From: Siphonodentalium dalli | Lineage: Eukaryota; Mollusca; Scaphopoda; Gadilida; Siphonodentaliidae | Direction of reading: 5' to 3' | DNA: 64,000 nucleotides | Assembly: GCA_032622095.1 (NCBI GenBank) | Contig: CP136064.1 | Location: 134,175,129-134,239,128 of the forward strand | Shown: positions 1-10,491 of the stretch, one piece after another | How the letters are laid out: every line of letters starts with the position of its first letter | Numbering within the stretch: the stretch's first letter is position 1 | Notes under the pieces: model-generated | Told to the model about the DNA's origin: nothing | Database searches by the model: none | What the model saw: the letters and a program-made list of their open reading frames with translations, nothing else | Translations under genes and position numbers: made by a program

Positions 1-153
1 TAAAATTGGATCATTATAAAATTTGTCATAGCTGTTGGCATTGACATGTAGAGTCATTTTGGGGTCATTCGGCAAAAAACATGGCCACCAGCAGCCATCT
101 TGGATTTTACTCTTTGCATGACTAAATCCTTTGGCACGGGCTACAGGTCGTAA
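1..153 (-). repeat. Satellite monomer (about 155-bp family), truncated by window edge
   Basis: This is the reverse complement of the monomer that forms the arrays at 18.9-19.9, 30.2-35.2 and 56.5-58.8 kb. It contains, inverted, the GGCCATGTTTT box, the AATCCAAGATGG box and the segment ending in ACGACCTGTAGCC. It is the only clear copy in minus orientation; the larger arrays all run on the plus strand. It is a single unit and its left end lies outside the window. Confidence 0.85.
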
Positions 154-400
154 CCCTTTTATGACTGGAGCCATGCTGGTTCAGCATTAATGATCCTGTG
201 CCAGTGCATTCTATTATATATGGAGCCTCGAATATATAAGAGAATGCACTGGCTTATAAGGTCAAGGTAAATATTGTTAAGCCAATGAATTCTCTTAAAT
301 ATAAGAGAATGCATTAATTCTCTTAAATATAAGAGAATGCATTGGAACAGGGTTTTCACAAAATTTCAAGATGCAGTCATGAAAGGGTTAACCCGAAGAA
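154..400 (-). repeat. Dispersed repeat with TAAGAGAATGCACT motif
   Basis: The segment carries TATAAGAGAATGCACTGG, a block about the CAGGATC/TTAATGCTG/ACCAGC sequence (inverted here) and a final AAAGGGTTAA. The same blocks occur near 47885-47960 and 49287-49400. Inside, a 29-bp unit is repeated at about 290-345 and contains the hairpin TTCTCTTA-AATA-TAAGAGAA. No coding capacity is visible. It is probably a small non-autonomous element, but I cannot define its ends. Confidence 0.5.
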
Positions 401-529
401 ATTCACCTTGATAGTTGAAGTTTTGGACATCTTACTTCTACAAAGATATTAAACTTAAAATATCATGACAAACCTATGTCTCATATACCGGTACTCGATA
501 ATTTCCTAACAGGTCACTGAACAGGTATT

Positions 530-550
530 GGGGGGGGGGGGGGGGGGGGG
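530..550. repeat. Poly-G tract (21 G)
   Basis: This is a run of 21 consecutive G. Similar G or C runs lie at 741-750, about 4001-4012, 37121-37130, 37211-37225, 43525-43552 (28 C) and about 45717-45734. Their true lengths should be treated with caution because such tracts are error-prone in sequencing. Confidence 0.9.
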
Positions 551-1129
551 AGATAAAAGGACCTGAGTATCCAATTACCACCTAGTAGCTACATATGAGA
601 AAAAATAAACTTATGATTTTATTGCTTATTATTGCTTTATATAGTCATGAAATGGTGAGAAATTAACTTTATTGAGTTGATTGTGTTGGTGTTTGGATGG
701 ATGGGTGCTACCCAAGTATGATCAGGCTGATTATAATCCCCCCCCCCCCCACTCATGCAGAAGCTACATCAGGGAAATTTCCAGGGCTGTTTTGATAGCT
801 GTTACAGGTATGGGTGCCCAAACTTGAGAAGCCCAAATGACCCCAAATTCCCAGTGGACAGTATTGAATCAACCTGAATTTTCAAGGCAATTCAACAATA
901 AGCGCTGTATTAAAAAATCTGCAGTTGCAATACGGCCTTCATTTGCATGTTGAATTTTTAAATCAGAAATATTATGTCCTATTTATAATATATGCGTCTG
1001 TATCTGTGTTGGTTCGGTGTAGAAGCCGTATTTTAAAGTTATATTGGGATACCGGTACATATCCTCTGCTGGAAACAGGTGTCCCCAAATTATCTCTGGA
1101 TTCTTCCCTGAGCTACATATGAGAATGTT

Positions 1130-1400
1130 TGGACTATATAAAGCAAAATAAGTGATAATCAGGACTTGGTATCTCCCCCAACTTAATAAACTTTTTCTCG
1201 GATGAAGTATGGTATATAAAGCAAAATAAGCGATAGATGATGTTTTGATCATATGCAGCTACTAGATGGGCGGCGGAGAAGATTCTCAGTCCTGGGTATC
1301 TCCCCCGAGTCCACCCCCTCACAAACCCAGACTCAACCAAATTTTTCTCAGATATAGTTAATTTCTTGCCATATCATCACTATATAAAGCAAAATATGTG
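1130..1400. repeat. Small tandem repeat with ATATAAAGCAAAATA units
   Basis: The block TATATAAAGCAAAATAAGTG recurs at about 1134, 1212 and 1381, each associated with a CTGGGTATCTCCCCC-like or GGTATCTCCCCCA box. Spacing is irregular (about 78 and 169 bp), so this is a degenerate tandem array. A related GGGTATCTC box appears near 60235 and 60345. There is no coding evidence. Confidence 0.45.
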
Positions 1401-1619
1401 ATTGTGAGGGTAAAATAAGTGGAAAAATATTATGTGGGTGGGAGATACCAATGTTGGTAGAGGAAAATTGTTCCACTTGTAGTCCACAATTTCCTAACAG
1501 GTACACAGGATATATACCCATCCCTGTTAACTGCATATGTTCAGCAGTTCTTATGATATTGGTTGGGGTAATGCATATTTTGGGAGGAGATATAACAAAA
1601 CAAAAGACACCCATATGTA

Positions 1620-2549
1620 AGGCCAAGTGATAATCTGACAGATTTGATTTGCTCTTAAAGTGCCTTAAGCGGAATTAATTTATTTGCTCTTTTAAAAGTA
1701 AAATTCATCTATTTGAGCTTGAGCATAAATCAGATTGTCTAGAAATAAAAAAAGAGTGAATTAGACTCTGAGAAAGGAATTACAAATAGGTGGACTAGTA
1801 TATATTATTAAATACATGTATGATAGTCTCATGTCTTATTTACACTTAAGCGCAAATGATGTGCGCTTAATTGAGCTCAAATAAATGTTTTTTTTACATA
1901 GAGCATAATTAAATGATTGGGTCTATGAACACCTTTCATGTATGGTACATATTCCAGATACAGATAATTTAAAGGTACGGTTGGCCTTGGCGGTGGGTAT
2001 CCTGTGAAAATATTTCCACCCTTCGAAAACCGCCACAAAAATAAAGAACATCAAAATGTAGACAGACTTTGTCCATATACAAATAAGAAATATCGCATAA
2101 ACAGTATGTTATTGTCAAATGTTTGACCATTGTTATGTAAACAAAAGCATAAAAAGTAACTTTTCTGGTGTTTGTTTATATTATGATGGTAAACATAAAG
2201 AGCGTTCTTTGTTGGTGAATTCCTGATATGGAACTAATAAAGAGCGTTTATGCCATTTGTGTGTGAGATTAGCCAGTTCAAGAGTTGCATTAATATTGTG
2301 CTGTCTTCTGTAACACAATCAGGCTCTTGCTTAGGTAAAATATTGTAGGTCTTTATGATAACATGCTGTTTACGTGATGGTCATGGTATATATGAACGAA
2401 ACTGTATGCGTTTTAATGTTTTTCTGTTTACGGTGATTAGAACAAATATCAATATTTTCGACAACTAAGGCCTCACATGCCTTTAATAGCACTTTAAATG
2501 TGCAAATGATTTACGCTGTTTAAATAATTTGCACTTAAGTGCAAATGAA
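1620..2549. other. Non-coding stretch, no gene recognised
   Basis: A+T-rich sequence without any reading frame of note. Short TTAAGYGCAAAT-type words recur at 1848-1870 and 2528-2546, in both orientations. I see no RNA gene, transposon end or exon that I can support. Confidence 0.4.
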
Positions 2550-2816
2550 CAGGTCATATGGTGAACCAACGATCGACCTTTATTAGACTAATCGCTATAG
2601 GATAGACCGATTGGTCATTCATCATATGCAGGCATTGGGGATAAGTCGAGTCACTCTGAACTGTTCTATAGTGGTAATTATATTACATCCAATACTTAAA
2701 AAGAGATAATTATAATTTCTGTTGAAAGACACGGAATAATTATTTACTGAATATATTCAATATAAAGATAGACTGATCAGTTTTATACAGATCAACCAGT
2801 GGTTCACCGAGACCTG
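2550..2816. mobile_element. CAGGTC-ended MITE-like copy 1
   Basis: The left end is CAGGTCATATGGTGAACCAA and the right end is GTGGTTCACCGAGACCTG, an imperfect terminal inverted repeat. The same ends bound the next copy at 2867-3199, and the internal sequence is partly shared (GACTAATCG, TAAGT/TAAGG then GAGTCAC, AACTGTTC). The 8 bases flanking each side are CAAATGAA and CAGATGAT, 6 of 8 identical; this could be a decayed 8-bp target duplication of hAT type. No transposase is present. Confidence 0.5.
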
Positions 2817-2866
2817 CAGATGATTGTTGAGCTTCGGTACATTCAATGCGATTATTAATAAACATG

Positions 2867-3199
2867 CAGGTCTGGGTGAACCACCAATAGATCTTTATTT
2901 AGACTAATCGATCTAATATAGACTGGTCTTACACCACCTAGATGCATCTGAGATAAGGGGAGTCACACTAAACTGTTCCCGGGCATGATATCGTTCAACT
3001 TGGTAACTACTTAAAAACATTTGGATTTCTTTTGAGAGAATGAGAATATAAATAAACGTTTAAAAATCTTCAAACAAACACCATTTAAATATTCAAGAAT
3101 TGGAGTGAGCACCTCTCGGCTACTGACAGTACTGACTCGGCATGTCAGTGTCAGCCATGTTTTATTGGATTTCGATCAATTGGTGTTCACCCAGACCTG
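2867..3199. mobile_element. CAGGTC-ended MITE-like copy 2
   Basis: The left end CAGGTCTGGGTGAACCACC matches the reverse complement of the right end (GGTGTTCACCCAGACCTG) over about 17 of 19 bases. The element is 333 bp and has no coding capacity. It sits 50 bp from copy 1 in the same orientation. No convincing target duplication is visible. The CAG...CTG ends suggest a hAT-like class but do not prove it. Confidence 0.55.
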
Positions 3200-3805
3200 A
3201 TATTTAAATGTGAATTTGGGCTCCCTTTCCCATACAATTTAGTAAGACACAAACTTACGCAACCTTCCAAGTCTGCATGGGGTTGACATCAGCCGATATA
3301 CTGCAACGTATTCATCGATCAGTTCATGCCAATAATGGAAACTAGTTTGTGACTCGTCTTCCATTCCAGATCATTCCAAATTCAACCTGCTGGCTGCTGT
3401 CAACTGTCTAGGATTACTTGAGTACCGGTACGATTAAACGGACACTGACCGTGGAATGTCGCATTTCCATATCACATAAGCGTTGCGAGTATAATTTCTG
3501 CAATATATGCTGTCTTTGTGGTGCGAATTTCTCACAACAAACGTCGTTAACTTGCGAAGTAACAATGCGGAAGTTACAATTTTTGGGTTTTCCCAACCCG
3601 GAGGTAAACAAATCAGACAGTGCTTAAAGTCACGCAGTCGGAGGACATCGCGTGGCGAGGGGACTGAACTCTGTTTTGCAACTTGCGATCGACGTACCCC
3701 CGGCCATCTGAGTACTATCCCTTTAAGATGCCAATTCGGATTCGAAACATTTTCAATCTCGGCATGCCGAAAACAAGCCACGTGGCAAAGGGGACGTACG
3801 GAGTT
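3200..3805. other. Less A+T-rich non-coding stretch, no gene assigned
   Basis: Several overlapping open frames of 65-115 codons exist on both strands (3414-3815). Their products resemble nothing I know, and frames being open on both strands at once suggests composition rather than coding. It could be a captured exon or promoter-like DNA, but I see no splice sites or motifs that decide it. Confidence 0.3.
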
Positions 3806-3830
3806 ACTGAACTGAACTGAACTGAACTGA
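3806..3830 (-). repeat. LINE 3' tail, (TCAGT)5
   Basis: Five exact ACTGA units (plus strand) end the LINE; on the LINE's sense strand they read TCAGT. CR1/L2-type LINEs commonly end in short tandem repeats instead of poly(A), which are made during target-primed reverse transcription. Confidence 0.8.
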
Positions 3831-3882
3831 AGTGATTTTTATTTGATAAATTAAATTATGCATATTATACACAATAACAACG

Positions 3883-3919
3883 GGGCTCTGTAGAAGGCAT
3901 GGCTTATGGGCCAGAGCCC
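3883..3919 (-). other. 3' UTR stem-loop of the LINE
   Basis: A perfect 8-bp stem (GGGCTCTG at 3883-3890 with CAGAGCCC at 3912-3919) closes a 21-nt loop. It lies about 50 nt before the TCAGT tail. The second LINE in this window has an equivalent stem at 40993-41022. In UnaL2/L2-type LINEs such a stem is the RT recognition site; that role here is inferred. Confidence 0.6.
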
Positions 3920-4217
3920 TATAATAGCATGATAAATACAATAATGAATATAAACTGAGTGCAGGTAGGTGCAAGGATTGGGGAGAGTTGGGGCTGGTGG
4001 GGGGGGGGGGGGCAAGATTACATGGTGTGCATAATATGTTGGGCGATGCTCATAAAGTATATATATTAAGTCAACTCCAAGAACAAATTAAAATGTTTTA
4101 TGTGAATATCAAGGATGTGGCTGTACAATCAGTGGACCTCATTTAGGTTTGAGATATGTGGTAGTTTAGTTTATACTTTCAGATTTAAGTTTAGAATTGG
4201 CCATTGATACGGCTGAA

Positions 4218-7200
4218 TTATTGTACTCGTTTTCTTATAAAGTAATCTTTTAAATATTTAATGTATCCTGGGCTACTAATTTTAATGCGTAGTGTGCAGT
4301 CTGCAGGGAGGCTATTCCATAATTCTCGCGCTTTGTTTGAGATTGCACTTTTTGAGTTTTTAGTCCTTTTGAATTCATGATAAAGATTACCTTTTGTTTT
4401 TGCGCGGGTATTATAGCTATGGATATCTTCAATATGTGTGAGTAATTTTGATAACGAATCCGGTAGTGCATGCATATGATAATCATGTAGTATTCTAATG
4501 AGCTGCATGTTACCAATATCATCAAATATTAGTAGTTTGTTTAGTTTACAATAAGTCATAATATCACTTGTATCATTTGAGATAATTTTAAGGGCATTCT
4601 TCTGTAGTTTTCTGATTTTGGTTAGGTTCTTTTTGGTAGTCGAGCTCCATATTGCGTTACAATAGGTCAAGTAGGGGATAATTAGTGATAAGTATAAGGT
4701 TTTCAAAGTTTTTGCAGGAACAAATTCACTGACTTTCCTCAGGATTCCAACATTACTGGCAAGTTTAGAGCATAATGAATTTATGTGTTTGTCCCAGGAT
4801 AAGTTGTCTTCAATAGTGATGCCTAAAAATTTGGTATTTGCCACTCTATTAACATTTTTATTGTTTATAGTTAGGACTGGTAATACCTCAGGTAGTGAAC
4901 AATTAGTGAAAAGCATGTAATTTGTTTTATCAATGTTCAATGACAGTTTATTAGCAGCAAACCACTGATTCATATAATCCAGTTCAGTGTTAACTCTGTT
5001 AAATAATTTGTGGATATCTCTATCAGAACAAAATGCATTTGTGTCATCTGCAAAAAGTATCAATTTAGCATCCTTGCATATACTTGGTAAGTCATTCATA
5101 TAGATTAAAAATAAGAGAGGCCCTAAGATTGAGCCTTGTGGGACCCCACAGGTAATTTCATTGAGTTCTGATATATGGCCATCATATTGAACGCATTGTT
5201 TTCTATGAGTAAGATAATCCTTGAACCAGTTCAGTGCAACCCCTCGACATCCATAGTGCTCTAGTTTTTGAAGCATTATTCTATGATTTATTGTATCAAA
5301 TGCCTTAGATAGGTCGAGGAACACTCCAATTGTGTGTTCATGATTGTCTAAGGCACCAGTTATTTTCTCTATAAGGTCAGTCAGAGCTAGAATTGTGGAA
5401 TGATTCTTCCTAAAGCCATACTGGCTGCTGTATAAAATCTTGTGTTTTTCTAAGTATTTATTTAATCTATTATACATGAGTTTTTCAAGTACTTTTGAAA
5501 AGATAGGTAGCACAGATACAGGTCTGTAGTTACTGACTATACTTGCATCTTTAGCTTTGAAGATTGGGGATACTTTAGCAAATTTCATTCGTTCTGGGAA
5601 TACACCTGTGGAAAGAGATAGGTTACAGATATGTGTCAATGGTAAGATAAAGGAATCTGCACATTGTTTTAAGATGCCACATTTAAGTTCATCTAGGCCA
5701 GCTGCTTTTTTTGAGTCTATACTTTTCAGTATGTATATTATTTCTAATTCTCCAGCAGGTTCAACAAATAATGAAGATGGGTTGGGAAGGGGAAGAAATT
5801 CCTTTGGGTCATTGGTTGAATTTATCTTTTTTGCTAGATTAGGACCTATATTTGTAAAAAATTCGTTGAATTTTTCTGCAATTTTGTTTTTACCACTTAT
5901 ATACTTATTTTCATGTTGAAATTGTGTCACATTAGTTTTGTTTTTATTTCGATTAAGTATTTTTTTCAGAACAGTCCATGTTGATTTCATGTCACCTTGG
6001 TAGCGTTCAAATTTTTTGTGATAGTAATGTTTTTTGGCCATTCTTATTATGGATATTAATCTGTTTTTATATGACTTGTACCTTTCATTGTTAATTTTAG
6101 ATTTGTTTTCTATAAAATTTTGATATAGTTTGTTTTTTCTTTTAATTGAGTTAATTATTCCTGTTGTTATCCAGGGATTGTTATTCTGAGTTCTGATTTT
6201 CTTTCTACATTTAGGAAAGCTATAGTTGTAAGCATCAGTCATCATATCAATGAATGTATTATAAGATGAGTTGCAGTCGGTGGCGTTGTTCACATTGCTC
6301 CAGTCCATAGTTGATGTCTTGTTGATGAAGGTTTGAATATTTTGTTTTGAAAATTCCCGTTGGAAGATGTACGTTGCTTTGTTTTGGTGTTGTTCTTTAT
6401 CATGACCTCTAATTATATGGAATATTGGTAGGTGATCAGATATATCTTCAACAAAAATGCCTGAGTATTTCGGTGATGAGTGGTGACAGTTGGTGAAAAT
6501 GTTATCTATCAGGGTTGCACTGAACTCAGTTATTCGTGTTGGCTTGGTGATCATTGGGAGGAACATAAATGATTTCAAGAGATTGGTAAAGTGTTTCTCT
6601 GCATTATTCTCTGAGCCTAGGTTAATATTAAAGTCTCCCATAAGGATACAATTCCTTCTCTCTTTGGATATCTTTGACATGATTGATTCCATTTTTTCCA
6701 TAAATTTCTCAAGATCTGAGTTTGGGGGGCGGTATATACATCCTACTATTTGTTTTTTCCCTTTGTTATCTTCTACTTCGGCGAAAATACTTTCCAGATA
6801 GTCAGTGTTAGTAGTTAGGTCAGATCGGATTTCAGCTTTTAATGATGTGTGAATATATAGTCCAACTCCCCCTCCGCCTTTATCATTTCTATGTCTTTCT
6901 ACTAAAGTTATATTCATTAAGTTTCATGAGGTTCATTGGTGAGTTGTCAGCTAACCAAGTTTCAGTAATACCTATAATGTGAAAGTTGTGCTTACAATTA
7001 TTGAGGAAGGTTGATAATTTATCTATGTTTTTATTTATTGATCTTATGTTAAAATGGATTAAAGATGCTGATATACTGCTTTCAATATCTTTGATTTTTT
7101 CATTGAATTCTTCTAGTAATAGATAATTGGAGGAATTTTGTTGGTTTAAGGTGTCTAGTAAGTTGTCATCATCATTAAATTCATTTTGAAAATTATCATT

Positions 7201-7506
7201 CAGTGTAAAAGGGTTTGTTATAAGTGGTTTTATATTTGGTAGTTCTAGGTGGTTAAAATCTTGATTCATGTCATATATAGCTAATTTGAAAAGGGCTTCT
7301 TCTTCAATGTTGTTGAATGGTAAGATTTCCTGGATACAATGATAGCAGAACCAGGGTGAGTTATCTTCATTTAACCTTATTAGATCAGTTTTTGTTAACT
7401 TAGAGCATTTCAAATGAATCCACTGGTCACACAAGTCACATCCCAGAGCATCTTGATTGTTTCTTACTGATTTGTTACAGGTTGAGCAAGGATATTTTAT
7501 CGGCAT
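4218..7506 (-). pseudogene. LINE polyprotein: PHD finger, endonuclease, reverse transcriptase (one frameshift)
   Basis: Translation starts at the ATG at 7506. Residues 7-57 of the first frame form a C4HC3 PHD finger (C7, C10, C23, C26, H31, C34, C54, C57), followed by a linker and the start of the endonuclease (FNIRS, then GITETWL). A one-base frameshift near 6900-6912 ends this frame at 6889, and the rest continues in another frame from 6917 to 4218 (899 codons). That part has endonuclease motifs GGGVGLYI, YRPP, GDFN (about residues 94-97) and SDHLPI (about 160-165). The RT core spans about 400-700, with FLDLSKAFD (533-541), [10 protein letters not shown] (591-600) and the catalytic FADDT (622-626). 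The rest of the frame is intact, so the copy is young or was recently active. A single long ORF with an N-terminal PHD fits CR1-like LINEs. The frameshift may be natural decay or a sequencing error. Confidence 0.9.
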
Positions 7507-7600
7507 TGCAGTTTGTGGTTGGGGTGGGTGGGAGGGTAGGGGTTACAAAGAGAGTAAAGTAGAGGAGAGCAGCGTGGAGGAGGTGCAGTTGGATGAAACA

Positions 7601-8938
7601 AATATAAAAAAAGAAAAAAATTTCAATGGCTGACAGCCAAAAAGATCACTTGTGTAGGTATCTGTTTTCAAAGCTATGCGTGTTGTAAGCTAAATATATG
7701 AGATTTCATAGTTTCAGAGGTTTAATTTATTTTTCACTACTTGTATGTTTATATACAGTGCATTGCGATTGTGATGTTTCATCGGATTGAGAGGTTTTGT
7801 TTCATTTTTTACAAAGTTTTGATTTTGAATTTTGAATTTTTTATATATTTTTATTTTTAAGCTGTAGGATTATAGAGTACCGGTATGTGAGACCAATCAT
7901 TGTAGACTAATGAGGGTAATTTAATTTAATGTCATAAGTATGAGCTTATATGTTCTAGGTTCTAGTCAAGAGGCTCATATACCTAGTGTTATAAAAGAAA
8001 GAAGAGAAAAAAAAAAAACAATATTGAGTGAAGACAAGAAATATAGTTTCATGCAGACAAGAAATTTGGTTTCATGCAGGAAGAGAAAGTGGTCATAAAA
8101 ATAATAGGAATTGGGAAACAGAATTATGACAAGAGATATGATTTCATGCAGGAAAGCAAGCATAAATATAATAAGCATACATGAATAAAGATATTAGAAA
8201 TATTTCATGAATAAATGAATACATTAATTTTGGTAACATGCACATGATCATGCAATACATTATACAAGTTAGGCTTTAATATGGGCCTTATTTGTTCAAC
8301 TACTATTGTCATTTTATGACTTAGTAAGTTAGTATATTTGAATTTAGATTTGCACTGATATCATCTGAATTAAATATTCTAGTAAGGTACGTCATCAGTG
8401 CTATGATGGGATGATACCATTATATCCAGATCATGGTCTGGACCTACACTCACATCGTTATTCAATTCAGATTATATTTAGTAACTAATGAGTATTTCAG
8501 GTGGAAATAAATATGCTTAAGTGTATAAAGGCCTAACACTCTAATTCAACTTATAAGTTATGATCATTTAATAGATCAGGTCTAATATTCGAATTCAAAT
8601 TATAAATTATGATGATTTAGATGGGAAGAAAAAACATAAATGTGTTATCATGCAATAAGAAAAGATAGTACATTATTTGCACTGGATGTTAAAGCTATAT
8701 ACATTTAGCATGCAGATAACATGAGATGATATTTGTGTAAGCATACCAGGACAACAACATTGATTCATGCAATCAAATCACACTGGACAGTGGAAGTTGG
8801 TTACAGATAGCATACCATGAGTAGATGGAGGACATTGAATACATAAGCATAGACAAATTAGGAATAAACAAACAAACAAGAACAAAGAAGAACAGGTAGA
8901 TGTACATGCAGATTAGGCTTATGAGCCAACTTGTCTTT
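7601..8938. other. Spacer between LINE coding region and ORF1-like fragment
   Basis: Very A+T-rich. A short unit like GACAAGAAATATGGTTTCAT followed by GCAGG is repeated about three times at 8030-8160. No exon, RNA gene or element end is supported. If the ORF1 fragment at 8939-9330 belongs to the same LINE, this would be an inter-ORF spacer or an insertion within it. Confidence 0.35.
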
Positions 8939-9330
8939 TCAGATTTTCTCGAGATCACTTAATTTCCTAATGTGAATTTTGGAGTCATTTTGCGTCAGGG
9001 CAATTATTTTGCCATCCAAGGTCCATGTGTTTTTCACATTAACATGCTTATTGGTTAATTTGAGGAGCTCCATATTTTTCCATGTTAGGCTTTCCGTCAC
9101 CACCAGTTTGGTGTCATTGCCATACATCTTTGAATTTTTCAACGCTCGTTTACCCATGAACAGTTCGTGTTTCTTGTCATGTCGCGTCAGTCTTACAATA
9201 ATTGGTCTGGGTCTTTGTTTTTTTGCATCAAATTTCCCCAACCGATGGGTGCGGCCAATATCCTTCTCATCAGTCGCAATTTTTAGAGCCTTTCTAAGTC
9301 TTGGAGTCAGGAATGCCCTGGTTAGTACGG
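8939..9330 (-). pseudogene. LINE ORF1 fragment (RRM/C-terminal nucleic-acid-binding type)
   Basis: The minus-strand frame contains an EKDIGRTHRLGK-like stretch, then RPRPIIVRLTRHDKK and a C-terminal region with VTESLTWKN. This order (DI..SHRLG, then RPRPIIV.F.., then a basic helix region and a TESLT/SEDLT motif) is typical of L1-like ORF1 proteins, which bind LINE RNA. The ATG at 9241 opens a 100-codon frame, but the conserved part begins upstream, so the real N-terminus is lost or truncated near 9330. It lies upstream of the LINE on the same strand with 1.4 kb between. It could be ORF1 of that LINE or an independent remnant; I cannot decide. Confidence 0.65.
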
Positions 9331-9404
9331 AGTTTGACTGTCAATCAAAACTTGCAGGAATATACCATTACAAAGAAGGGGACTATCGTTTCAAACCAGA
9401 TGAA

Positions 9405-9505
9405 TTGGACTTAAGTCCAAATCAATTCACTAATTGGACTTAAGTCCAATTCATTTGGACTTAAGTCCAATTCATTTGGACGTAAGTCCAATTATTTGGA
9501 CTTAA
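9405..9505. repeat. GGACTTAAGTCC palindrome array, left part
   Basis: An 18-19-bp unit made of the perfect 12-bp palindrome GGACTTAAGTCC plus AATTCATTT or AATTATTT spacers is repeated about five times. The array is broken by an inserted TTAA-flanked element and resumes at 10089. Each palindrome centre is a TTAA. Confidence 0.85.
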
Positions 9506-10088
9506 AGGGGTACAGTACGCCAAATGTTGTTGTTGGTTTCTATAGTCTCCGAGTCTGAGAATAAGGTAACACTTTTTTCATTATTTGAAAGTCTGTTGAG
9601 TACGAAGTAGTGTTACGGATGACAAATTTAGCGGAATGCAAAAATACAAATTGTCGTTGTCGAGTAATTTTTGTACAGTTTTCAACCAAATGAATCAAAT
9701 AAAAGTTATATTATAGGCATACTAGTCCCATATAATCATTTAAGTTATTGTATCGTCGCTAGTCAGTGAGTGGCTTGAGTGTTCTCCCCGTATCATCATA
9801 ATATTTTAAGCGATCGTGTGTGCGATCGGTTTAACAAGCCAGTATCCCTCATTTACTTTATTTGATTACGCAAATTCGTAATTTAATTGACGCCATTTTA
9901 TGGCTCCAGTCATAAATTCAATTTATATCAAATTATTAACTTTTAAATTATTAAATTTTAAGATAGCCTATTAACCTGAGCGTTTACAGAATACATCTTC
10001 GACTCAAATTACTTATGTTTCTATATATTATCGATATTAGATCGTTGTTATCACCGGAAATTTAATGAAAATGGCGTACAGTACCCCT
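9506..10088. mobile_element. T2/Kolobok-like non-autonomous DNA element, copy 1
   Basis: Terminal inverted repeats are AGGGGTACAGTACGCCA at both ends (perfect over 17 bp), flanked directly by TTAA at 9502-9505 and 10089-10092. TTAA duplications with AGGGG-type ends are the signature of T2/Kolobok elements; piggyBac also uses TTAA but usually has CCC/GGG ends of another form. The element is 583 bp and has no transposase. It lies in the TTAA centre of a palindrome of the surrounding array, so the empty site can be seen directly. A 29-bp internal block (TTATGGCTCCAGTCATAA) is shared, inverted, with the element at 12035-12669. Confidence 0.85.
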
Positions 10089-10145
10089 TTAAGTCCAATT
10101 ATTTGGACTTAAGTCCAAATAATTGGACTTAAGTTCAAATCAATC
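10089..10145. repeat. GGACTTAAGTCC palindrome array, right part
   Basis: About three more units of the same palindromic repeat follow the inserted element. Joining them to the left part restores an unbroken palindrome. Confidence 0.8.
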
Positions 10146-10491
10146 AAAAATGTGAAAACGGCTTGCCATATTCTTCACCCGAGCAATAGCTCCCATCTGG
10201 TAGATCAACATCAAGATAAATATGCAGTTTGGTGATGATCGGATGAGGGAATTGGACTGTAGGGTGTGCTAAATGATTTAGTCAATCAAAGAGTAAAATC
10301 CAAAATGGCTGCCGGTGGCATGTTTATAAAAGGAAAATCGGAAAATCTAGATAACTCCCAGCTTGTGGTCATCCCGAAGATCCTTTTGAAGTTTAATAGT
10401 AACGATCGGAGAAGTAGGGTGTCGTCAGTAGGGTTTACCAAAAGGATTTAGTCGTACAAAGAGTAAAATCCAAGATGGCTGCTGACGGACA
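10146..10491 (+). repeat. Diverged copies of the satellite monomer
   Basis: Two TTTAGTC...AAAGAGTAAAATCC boxes followed by AAGATGGCTGC/AAAATGGCTGCC occur at about 10275-10315 and 10448-10485, but the sequence between them differs from the standard monomer. The second copy is cut after GACATGTTTTT by the long-TIR element that starts at about 10492. This is an older branch of the satellite family. Confidence 0.65.

Larger units (their letters stand above)
3806..7600 (-). mobile_element. Near full-length non-LTR retrotransposon (PHD-EN-RT LINE)
   Basis: On the minus strand the element runs from an uncertain 5' end near 7.5-7.6 kb to a 3' tail of five TCAGT units (ACTGA on plus, 3806-3830). The coding region at 4218-7506 holds a PHD finger, an apurinic-type endonuclease and a reverse transcriptase. 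In the 3' UTR an AATAAA-like signal precedes the tail, and an 8-bp stem (GGGCTCTG/CAGAGCCC, 3883-3919) lies just upstream of it. A short tandem-repeat tail and a 3' stem-loop are typical of the CR1/L2 side of the LINE tree; the exact clade is not resolved. I see no target duplication because the 5' boundary is unclear. Confidence 0.85.

Noticed and set aside
3414-3815. Possible small gene in a less A+T-rich stretch
   Set aside because: Frames are open on both strands over the same bases, with no recognisable motif, splice site or conservation pattern.
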